NCBI GenBank assembly: GCA_903919105.1
Contig: CAIXGT010000246.1
Span: 1 to 5,242 of the forward strand
Origin: an uncultured Spartobacteria bacterium
Lineage (GTDB): Bacteria > Verrucomicrobiota > Verrucomicrobiae > Chthoniobacterales > UBA6821
Direction: 5' to 3'
DNA: 5,242 nt
The position numbers were made by a program, and so were the translations under genes. Positions 1-5,242 of this stretch are shown piece by piece. The notes below the pieces were generated by a model. That model was not told the origin of the DNA, did no database searches, and saw nothing but the letters and a program-made list of their open reading frames with translations. How positions within the stretch are numbered: position 1 is the stretch's first letter; each line of letters opens with the position of its first letter.

Positions 1-1
1 C

Positions 2-715
2 GGGGTTACTGCCGGACAGGCGACCCTCAAGGAGGCCATCAACGAGGCGATGCGCGACTGGGTCACCAATGTCCGCGAGACTCACTACATCCTCGGATCA
101 GCCCTCGGAGCCCACCCCTACCCGATGATCGTGCGCGATTTTCACCGGATCATCGGGGATGAGTCACGTAAGCAGATCCTCCAGCGTGAGGAGCGCCTGC
201 CTGATCGTTTGGTCGCCTGTGTCGGTGGCGGAAGTAACGCTATCGGCCTCTTCTATGCCTTTCTCAATGACGAAAGTGTCAGAATGACCGGGGTTGAGGC
301 CGGTGGCGGCGGCATTTTTCGGGGTAAGCACGCCGCGCGCTTTCAAGGAGGAAAACTAGGTGTTCTTCAAGGAACTAAGACTTGGCTTCTGGCTGATGAC
401 GATGGACAAATCGAACTAACCCATTCGGTTTCCGCGGGACTCGATTATGCGGCAATCGGACCTGAGCATAGCTTTCTGAAGGACGTCGGGCGTGTTGATT
501 ACTCCTACGCCACTGACGACGAGGCTCTTGCAGCCTTCCACAAACTTGCCTCGATCGAAGGGATCATACCCGCACTCGAAACCGCTCATGCCATTGCCGA
601 GGTGATTAAGATCGCTCCGACGATGAACCCTGATCAGCTTATCGTGGTCAATTTGTCAGGCCGAGGTGACAAGGATGTGCAGCAGGTGGCAGCTCTTGAG
701 GCCGAGAGGGCCTGA
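2..715 (+). CDS. trpB: Tryptophan synthase beta chain, C-terminal part (5' end outside window)
   Basis: The beta chain of tryptophan synthase condenses indole with L-serine to give L-tryptophan, using PLP, in the cytoplasm as part of the alpha2-beta2 complex. The open frame runs from the left edge (first full codon at base 2) to TGA at 713-715, about 237 residues, so roughly the last 60% of a protein of about 400. It begins inside the family sequence ([16 protein letters not shown]) and continues with [14 protein letters not shown], the PLP-phosphate loop GGGSNA (bases 224-241), [37 protein letters not shown] and the C-terminal LSGRGDKDV. The Schiff-base lysine lies upstream and cannot be checked. 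The ATG at 50 is an internal Met, not the start. One oddity is YAAIGPEH where most homologues have YPGVGPEH. Whether trpA or other trp genes adjoin cannot be seen; downstream the next gene converges on the opposite strand. The family assignment is very secure. Confidence 0.97.
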   Translation, partial: GVTAGQATLKEAINEAMRDWVTNVRETHYILGSALGAHPYPMIVRDFHRIIGDESRKQILQREERLPDRLVACVGGGSNAIGLFYAFLNDESVRMTGVEAGGGGIFRGKHAARFQGGKLGVLQGTKTWLLADDDGQIELTHSVSAGLDYAAIGPEHSFLKDVGRVDYSYATDDEALAAFHKLASIEGIIPALETAHAIAEVIKIAPTMNPDQLIVVNLSGRGDKDVQQVAALEAERA

Positions 716-724
716 AGCTTTCCT

Positions 725-739
725 GATCGGAATCCGATC
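725..739. terminator. Small hairpin between converging stop codons, possible bidirectional terminator
   Basis: GATCGG (725-730), a 3-base loop AAT, and CCGATC (734-739) form a perfect 6-bp inverted repeat. It fills most of the 24-bp gap between the trpB stop (713-715) and the export-protein stop (TAG, 742-740 on the - strand). Its position suits a shared terminator for the two convergent transcripts. However, the stem is short and no T-tract follows on either strand, so it does not match a classical intrinsic terminator and may be chance. Confidence 0.3.
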
Positions 740-1321
740 CTACCAGAAACTTCTCGGAACCGAGATCTTGTCACCGGGCTCGACGGCGGGGTCCGGATCG
801 ATATTTTGACGGACTTTTTTGACATTCACAAAGGTTCTGCTGCCATTTCTAGTAATCGTTACCTTGGTCTGGTCGGCATAATCGGTGAATCCGCCGCAGG
901 CAGTGATCGCGCCGAGCATCGTAAGATCAGATGTGTACTTCACCCGCTGGGGTCCTCTGACATCCCCCTCGACATCGACAAACCTGTCGAATTGCACAGA
1001 GACAGTAACAATGGGGGATGAGTAGATACCTTTGGCTTTGAAACTTGTTTCAATGCTGTTCTGGACTTCGGCCTGCTTGAGTCCTGCGGCATGAATTTTA
1101 CCGATATAGGGTATGTTGATGTCACCAGATCCATCAATTGTATAGGCCCCCGAAACCTGACTGATTTCTTCGGCTGGAACGCCAGCTAGACGGACGCTCA
1201 ACATGTCTCCGGAGTGTAGTGCCACTTCTTTGGCCGTTAGTGAAATTCCCCCACAGAGAAGGAGAATCAGAAAGAGGGCAAGCCGGATCATAGGCTTCAT
1301 CATGGATTTAATATTCACCAT
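740..1321 (-). CDS. Short Wza-family polysaccharide export protein (Poly_export + SLBB), lacking the outer-membrane helix
   Basis: Predicted periplasmic/outer-membrane export protein (OPX family) for a capsule or exopolysaccharide; 193 residues from the ATG at 1321. Residues 1-30 form a signal peptide (basic start, hydrophobic IRLALFLILLLCGG, probable cleavage after SLTA). Residues about 33-108 are the polysaccharide-export domain (LHSGDMLSVRLAG, then IDGSGDINIPYIGKIHAAG, then PIVTVSV). Residues about 113-190 are one SLBB domain (VEGDVRGPQRV, LGAITACGGFTDYADQ, VEPGDKISVP). The protein ends three residues later at SFW, so the extra domain and amphipathic helix with which E. coli Wza (about 380 residues) crosses the outer membrane are absent. 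Cys23 in LLLC is a poor lipobox because position -1 is Leu, so lipidation is doubtful. I chose ATG 1321 because a good ribosome site precedes it; the frame is open further upstream (to 1486), but that part is shadow of the kinase gene. ATGs at 1303, 1300 and 1291 are weaker alternatives. The start overlaps the kinase gene end by 14 bp, indicating one operon. Confidence 0.9.
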   Translation of the reverse strand: MVNIKSMMKPMIRLALFLILLLCGGISLTAKEVALHSGDMLSVRLAGVPAEEISQVSGAYTIDGSGDINIPYIGKIHAAGLKQAEVQNSIETSFKAKGIYSSPIVTVSVQFDRFVDVEGDVRGPQRVKYTSDLTMLGAITACGGFTDYADQTKVTITRNGSRTFVNVKKVRQNIDPDPAVEPGDKISVPRSFW

Positions 1322-3452
1322 TTGCTTCCTTCTTGGAAGGCGCATCCTTTTTAGGAGTTTTCTCACCCGTATTCTTGGATTGTTGTGGGCTGTAGTACTG
1401 ATAGTAGCTCGTATAGTATTCGTAATATTGGTCGTGGCGGATATCCGTGTTGTTGAGGACGCATCCCACAATCTTGGCCCCGACATTCTGCAAACTTTGC
1501 TTCACACGTATCAGCATCGCTTTGGGGAAGCGCCGATGCTGTACCACGACCATCGTAAGATCTACCGAACTGGCGATGACAGAGGCATCACTGACCCCTA
1601 GGATGGGAGGGGAATCAAAGAAAACCATGTCGTAAGATGCTTTGAGCTGCTGGATCAAATCGATCATGCGTTGCGAATTGAGAATTCCCACGGCATCAAT
1701 CGGCAACCTGCCGCTCGGCATAAGCCAGAGGTTATCAATAGGGGTATTCAGAACGAGCGGCTCGAACGGAATATCTGTTGTGAGGAAGTCGGTGAGCCCA
1801 CGATCGTTGGCAACGCCAAAAAACCTGTGTTGAGAGGGTCTTCTTAAATCCGCATCGACAATGAGAGTACGGTAACCACCCTTCGCGAAGGTAAAAGCAA
1901 GGTTATTGAGGGTCGTGGATTTACCCTCGCCCACTCCACCACTGACGAGCGTGATGGTATTTGCATCCTGAGACTTACGGTTGAATTCGATATTCGTCCG
2001 CATGATGCGATACCCCTCCGCGTCCGAGCAGTCGGCGGGGGCATCCTTAAGGATTGCGACATCCCGTGGGATGACTGCCAGAACCGGAACCCCAAGCGCA
2101 GCCTCGATGTCCTGCATGGTCTTCACGCTGGTGTCAAGGTACTCGATCAGAAAGGCCAATCCGATGCCGAGAGCCAATCCCACAGCCACCGCAATAGCCA
2201 TGTTCTGGCCCACCTTGGGTTTGGCTGGGAAATCGGATACCTCGGCTTTTTCCCAGATGGTGGCGGGACTCTGAGGCATCGTGCGCTGCATCGCCTCGGT
2301 GGAGTAACGTGATTCGGCAGACTCCAAGATCCGCTTGGCCTTGAGATATTCGTTTTTGGCCTCTTGATAATGAAGCGCTTTTGATTTGGAATCCTGCTCA
2401 CCTGTCCTGGCCTCGCTTAGCTTAAGCTCCATGGCCTCTAGGGCCTTCTGGTTAATCTCCAGATTTGCAGCCAGGGACTTACGCAGAATACCGATCTGAT
2501 TTTTCAGTTGTTCAGCATAGACTTTTTTCGTGGCCTGCAATGACTGGACGGAGGGGTGATTCGCACCAAGCCCAGAGCTGAGCATGTGGGCCTCCTGAGA
2601 AACACAGGCCTCGTACTGGGGCAGGATCTGAGAGATTGTGGCGTCATCCATCTCGAAGGTTTTCAGACTCCGGATAATCTGGTCATCCGTCATTCCCTTG
2701 ATCTGTTCCTGCTTGGAACGCAGGGTCGCCACCCGAATCCGAGCATCGTTCACCTGACTCTCGACGCTGACTAGGATGTTCTTCTCAGCAAGGCTGAGGT
2801 CCTCCACGCTCTCGGGATTCAAATCATTGATCTTCGCCTCGACTCTCATCTTCGTCATCGCATCCCTGAGTGCTTCGGTCTTGATGCGCTGCTTGTTAAC
2901 CTCGTCCTCAAGCTGGACTAAGGAACGGGCTACCCACCCCTGCTGCTCGTCGATACGCTTTTTCTGGTATTCGAGCGCGATCGTATTCGCTAGGTCGGCC
3001 GCTTCCTGGCGATCCTTATCAAGAACTGAGATCTGAATGAGATCCGTTCCTCTAACCTCGGAAACACTCATCATTTCGCGCAGCCTCATGTAAGCCGCAT
3101 CCCTTGATCGAATATCCCATTTCTGCTGAAGCTTCATGGTGTCGATGACCGGATAGAGGATCTCCTTGTGCTGGAGAATTTGGAACTGCGTGGTCGTGAA
3201 TCGGGGGTCCATCCGCTGCCCAGCGTCACCCCCGAAAATGTGCATGTTGTTGTTATCCTCCTTCACCTGCATCGTGACAGACGACTGGTACTGCCTGGGA
3301 GTCAGATAGGTGGCCACACCAGCCGTGATAACGACCAGCAAGAAAATAAGGATGATGAGCGGTAGCCGTACTCGGATGACCCTCCAATAGTCGAGCATGT
3401 GGAGATTGATTTCCCCAGTATCCCCGCTCCCCTCGTTATGTTGATACTGCAT
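1308..3452 (-). CDS. Wzc-like polysaccharide co-polymerase / bacterial tyrosine kinase (BY-kinase)
   Basis: An inner-membrane protein predicted to control length and export of a polysaccharide through autophosphorylation. At 714 residues it is about the size of E. coli Wzc. Order: Wzz-type N-terminus (LHMLDYWRVIRVR, 17-29); membrane segment about 30-50; large periplasmic region about 51-413, mostly helical and charged (coiled-coil arm about 165-390) and ending in a Pro-containing stretch (PQSPATIWEKAEVSDFPAKP, 393-412); second membrane segment about 416-436; cytoplasmic kinase about 440-670. Kinase motifs: ExxRxxR oligomerisation motif E479/R482/R485; Walker A GGVGEGKS 505-512 with K511 (bases 1917-1940); Walker A' LIVDADLRRP with D533, D535; Walker B MVFFDSPP with D613. 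A tyrosine cluster with eight Tyr in twelve residues (676-687) is the expected autophosphorylation site, followed by a Lys/Glu-rich tail ending in Tyr714. In-frame TAA three codons upstream fixes ATG 3452 as the earliest ATG; no clear Shine-Dalgarno precedes it. The cognate phosphatase is not in the window. Confidence 0.96.
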   Translation of the reverse strand: MQYQHNEGSGDTGEINLHMLDYWRVIRVRLPLIILIFLLVVITAGVATYLTPRQYQSSVTMQVKEDNNNMHIFGGDAGQRMDPRFTTTQFQILQHKEILYPVIDTMKLQQKWDIRSRDAAYMRLREMMSVSEVRGTDLIQISVLDKDRQEAADLANTIALEYQKKRIDEQQGWVARSLVQLEDEVNKQRIKTEALRDAMTKMRVEAKINDLNPESVEDLSLAEKNILVSVESQVNDARIRVATLRSKQEQIKGMTDDQIIRSLKTFEMDDATISQILPQYEACVSQEAHMLSSGLGANHPSVQSLQATKKVYAEQLKNQIGILRKSLAANLEINQKALEAMELKLSEARTGEQDSKSKALHYQEAKNEYLKAKRILESAESRYSTEAMQRTMPQSPATIWEKAEVSDFPAKPKVGQNMAIAVAVGLALGIGLAFLIEYLDTSVKTMQDIEAALGVPVLAVIPRDVAILKDAPADCSDAEGYRIMRTNIEFNRKSQDANTITLVSGGVGEGKSTTLNNLAFTFAKGGYRTLIVDADLRRPSQHRFFGVANDRGLTDFLTTDIPFEPLVLNTPIDNLWLMPSGRLPIDAVGILNSQRMIDLIQQLKASYDMVFFDSPPILGVSDASVIASSVDLTMVVVQHRRFPKAMLIRVKQSLQNVGAKIVGCVLNNTDIRHDQYYEYYTSYYQYYSPQQSKNTGEKTPKKDAPSKKEANGEY
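1327..1332 (-). promoter_or_regulatory. Ribosome binding site for the export-protein gene, inside the kinase gene
   Basis: On the - strand GAAGGA stands 5 nt before the ATG at 1321, within the Lys-Lys-Glu-Ala codons near the end of the kinase gene. It decides the start of the export protein: the alternative ATGs at 1303 and 1300 are preceded only by AATATTAAATCC, with no Shine-Dalgarno match. Its location inside the upstream gene fits translational coupling. Confidence 0.7.
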
Positions 3453-3555
3453 GAAAAATTAGATCTGTTGAATAACTTGGATCCGCGCGTTCAAAAAATC
3501 GGACCCAGTTTCAGAAAAATAAGCCAACACTTCACAATTGTCCAAGGGATGACGC
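3453..3555 (-). other. 103-bp gap between the barrel and kinase genes, no clear signal
   Basis: Read on the - strand, this gap has two T-runs (in GATTTTTTG and AATTTTTC), but I find no GC-rich hairpin directly before either, so no intrinsic terminator is supported. The best promoter-like pair is TTGGAC (3545-3540) and TATTTT (3521-3516) with 18 bp between; this is a weak match and could be chance. No Shine-Dalgarno stands before the kinase ATG. The gap is compatible with read-through from the barrel gene, perhaps with an internal promoter. Confidence 0.35.
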
Positions 3556-5211
3556 TCAAAAAGCTCCTTTGAGTTGGAGGTAACTGATGCCTCGTGTGTA
3601 CTCTTGGGACGCGGTTGCTGAACCTCCCGAGGTGATGGAGGTCATGTATTGATAACCGGTGGCGATTTGAAAGATTCGGTTTAGCTCATACGTGAGGGAA
3701 GCATTGCCTTGGATGCTCTCCTGGTTGTAGTTGATGAGACCAGGCTGTCCGTTGGCTTGGACGGGCCCATAAGATGAATTCTTGTAATTCTGAATCAGAT
3801 AGAAGATTCCGGCATTGGCTTTCAGCTTGGCGGTGATCCCCTGTGTATAGTTCAAACCGGTCCTAGCAGCGGCGCTATAACTGACATTATTCTGTCCAGA
3901 GGGTTGAGTTCCCACATGGGCGGTCCAGTTAATCGAGGAAGTCTGTCCTAGAGCCCAAGACAGGTTGCTGTCGACATAGGGGCCGATATAGGTGCCGGAT
4001 CCGCTTGCGCTATTCTGAGATGTTCGGAATTCGGCGCCGGCGCGGAAGTTCCAGAACCATTTCGGATTGAAGGTGTGGTCGAATCCTGCAGACAAGCTCT
4101 GACCCCAGCTGGTGTTACCCTGCTGGGCATATCCGTAGTAGTCAGTATTGTAATCCAAAACTGCGGTGGTCGTCGGCTTGACAAGCCAGCGGAAAGACTC
4201 GGAGAAGGCGGGTTGATTGAATCCCTGACCACTAGTATTAAGAGCATTATCCAAATAGAAATTGGAGGTGAAGCTAAGGCGAGTGATGGTGGTGAAGAGA
4301 TCCGACCATTGGTAAGCTCCTGAGAAACTATTGGCAGTGTAGATGTAGGATCCGTTCTGGTTTTGCGAACTGCCAATGAGCGAGGGGTTAGGCTGTTGTT
4401 GATAGGAGCTAGAAGTATTAAACGTCAGGACCAGCCGGGGGCTGTAGCGGTACTCTGCCGAAACCCCTAAGCCGACAGTTCCCTGAACTGCTTGGTTTTT
4501 GGGCTCGTTCGGATACCAAGTGAGCCCCCCCGTGAGGTTGGCATTCATATTGAGTCTCGGGGCACCGAAGCGGTAGTTGACCCCGCCGTTCAGGTTGCTA
4601 AACCAACTTCCCAAGGCATTAGTGTGCGCGCTGTTGACATTGTTGTCATAGCCGCTGCGCACAGCGGCATCGAAACGGAGCTTCTTGGCCCAGTCAAACA
4701 TACCGCCTAGAGGGCCTGGGCCTGGAGCTGCGGGGCCCTCACCTGGATTCGAATCATCCAACTTCATGCTGGGCATCCCCACTGAGGCGGGGGCGAACTG
4801 TGGATTTCCGGCGGGTTGGGCGCTTGGGAGATTCAGACTTTCAGCCGTTGGGGGGTTAAATTCAGGCGGAGCAACAGTAGGCGGCGTTGGCTGTGACTGA
4901 CCCTCCGATGGAGAGGGGGAGGGCTTCGCCTCTTGAAGCGGAGGGGGCAAGGGAAGAGGTGGTGTCGGAAGTGTGGCCGAAGGAGGGGAAACCTGAAGCG
5001 CATTGTTTACTGATGGAGACTGGGGAGCTGACTGAGTCGCCGGCTGTTGCAATGAAGCAGCGCTTCCGGTATCTCGGCTTGCCCCACTTCCACCTTGGGA
5101 GGATCCTCCTCCGCTTTGATTCTCCTCAGCCTGGAGGAACGCAGCTTGGCAACTCAGGACGAGCGCCAAAAGCCATGTCTTCCATGTAAAACTGTACGAT
5201 CTTAAAAACAC
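3556..5211 (-). CDS. Outer-membrane beta-barrel protein with Pro/Ser/Gln-rich linker, probable polysaccharide export porin
   Basis: The reading has three parts (551 residues from the GTG at 5211). Residues 1-28 are a signal peptide (WKTWLLALVLSCQAAFLQA, likely cut before EENQ; C21 in VLSC gives a weak lipobox alternative). Residues about 29-170 are low-complexity, first Gly/Ser/Gln, then Pro/Ser/Gln with a PTPPLPLPPPLQ run (82-93), and should be unfolded. Residues about 177-551 look like a transmembrane barrel: repeated alternating-hydrophobic stretches with Tyr/Trp/Phe ends (for example LNMNANLTGGLTWYP, VQGTVGLGVSAEYRYSPRL, INWTAHVGTQP), separated by Asn/Gln/Gly/Ser-rich turns, ending in YLQLKGAF with the C-terminal Phe typical of BAM-inserted proteins. 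It resembles the putative beta-barrel porin 2 type found in exopolysaccharide loci; I do not recognise a named gene. Placed ahead of the kinase and the truncated export protein, it is likely the outer-membrane pore. The start is uncertain: GTG has no visible Shine-Dalgarno and the frame stays open to the right edge. Confidence 0.85.
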   Translation of the reverse strand: MFLRSYSFTWKTWLLALVLSCQAAFLQAEENQSGGGSSQGGSGASRDTGSAASLQQPATQSAPQSPSVNNALQVSPPSATLPTPPLPLPPPLQEAKPSPSPSEGQSQPTPPTVAPPEFNPPTAESLNLPSAQPAGNPQFAPASVGMPSMKLDDSNPGEGPAAPGPGPLGGMFDWAKKLRFDAAVRSGYDNNVNSAHTNALGSWFSNLNGGVNYRFGAPRLNMNANLTGGLTWYPNEPKNQAVQGTVGLGVSAEYRYSPRLVLTFNTSSSYQQQPNPSLIGSSQNQNGSYIYTANSFSGAYQWSDLFTTITRLSFTSNFYLDNALNTSGQGFNQPAFSESFRWLVKPTTTAVLDYNTDYYGYAQQGNTSWGQSLSAGFDHTFNPKWFWNFRAGAEFRTSQNSASGSGTYIGPYVDSNLSWALGQTSSINWTAHVGTQPSGQNNVSYSAAARTGLNYTQGITAKLKANAGIFYLIQNYKNSSYGPVQANGQPGLINYNQESIQGNASLTYELNRIFQIATGYQYMTSITSGGSATASQEYTRGISYLQLKGAF

Positions 5212-5242
5212 GCAGCTGGGATGAGAAAAGATTGATGAAAAC
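5212..5242 (-). other. Right edge upstream of the barrel gene, frame still open
   Basis: These 31 bp contain no in-frame stop, no ATG in the barrel frame and no Shine-Dalgarno-like purine run on the - strand. The true start of the barrel gene could therefore lie outside the window, and its promoter is not visible. Confidence 0.4.

Noticed and set aside
1252..1257. Cys23 of the export protein as a lipoprotein site
   Set aside because: The residues before it are LLL, with Leu at -1 where Gly, Ala or Ser is needed; a normal signal-peptidase site (LTA) follows at residue 30.
1322..1486. Upstream extension of the export-protein frame to an ATG at 1486
   Set aside because: The extra 55 residues are Thr/Arg/Asn-rich, lie wholly within the kinase gene in another frame, and would put the signal peptide inside the protein. 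The ribosome site at 1327-1332 supports the start at 1321.
1203..1601. + strand open frame with hydrophobic stretch opposite the kinase C-terminus and export-protein signal peptide
   Set aside because: Its apparent membrane-like stretch is a reverse-strand shadow of the tyrosine-rich and signal-peptide codons; no ribosome site or family resemblance.
3474..3498. TTGAA...TTCAA inverted repeat in the gap before the kinase gene as a terminator or operator
   Set aside because: Only a 5-bp stem with a long loop and no T-tract after it; expected by chance in an AT-rich gap.
3948..4376. - strand open frame inside the barrel gene in another frame
   Set aside because: Fully nested in a well-supported gene, with no domain and Ser/Pro/Thr-rich composition typical of an out-of-frame translation.
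4887..5189. + strand open frame opposite the barrel protein's linker and signal peptide
   Set aside because: It is antisense to the low-complexity Pro/Gly-rich coding region, has no recognisable domain, and is explained by composition.

Overview
The window carries four genes in two converging groups. On the + strand, the left edge holds the 3' two-thirds or so of trpB (tryptophan synthase beta chain), ending at 715. On the - strand, reading from right to left, is a three-gene cluster for export of a surface polysaccharide: an outer-membrane beta-barrel protein (3556-5211), a Wzc-type polysaccharide co-polymerase fused to a bacterial tyrosine kinase (1308-3452), and a short Wza-family export protein (740-1321). 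The two groups meet tail to tail with only 24 bp between stop codons. I see no RNA gene, mobile element, CRISPR array or long DNA repeat.

How the three genes probably work together: the co-polymerase/kinase sits in the inner membrane with a long coiled periplasmic arm. It would control chain length and export through ATP-dependent autophosphorylation of its C-terminal tyrosine cluster. The export protein has the polysaccharide-export and SLBB domains but is only 193 residues and stops right after the SLBB domain, so it lacks the C-terminal helix with which E. coli Wza crosses the outer membrane. The neighbouring beta-barrel protein is the natural candidate for the missing outer-membrane pore, as in the split export-protein/porin pairs known from Myxococcus xanthus (WzaX-WzpX type). 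This pairing is inferred from domain content and gene order. No glycosyltransferase, flippase, polymerase or phosphatase is visible, so the polymer and its assembly route (probably Wzx/Wzy-dependent, judging from the co-polymerase) remain unknown; more genes probably lie beyond the right edge.

Organism: Gram-negative (outer-membrane barrel ending in Phe, Sec signal peptides, Wzc/Wza-type proteins). The N-terminal co-polymerase signature (LHMLDYWRVIRVR) and the short export protein ending in VPRSFW remind me of Verrucomicrobiota; this is recall-based inference, not a database result. The region looks like an ordinary chromosomal exopolysaccharide locus next to a housekeeping gene. The most interesting points are the split outer-membrane portal, the long Pro/Ser/Gln-rich linker of the barrel protein, and the translational overlap between the kinase and export-protein genes.
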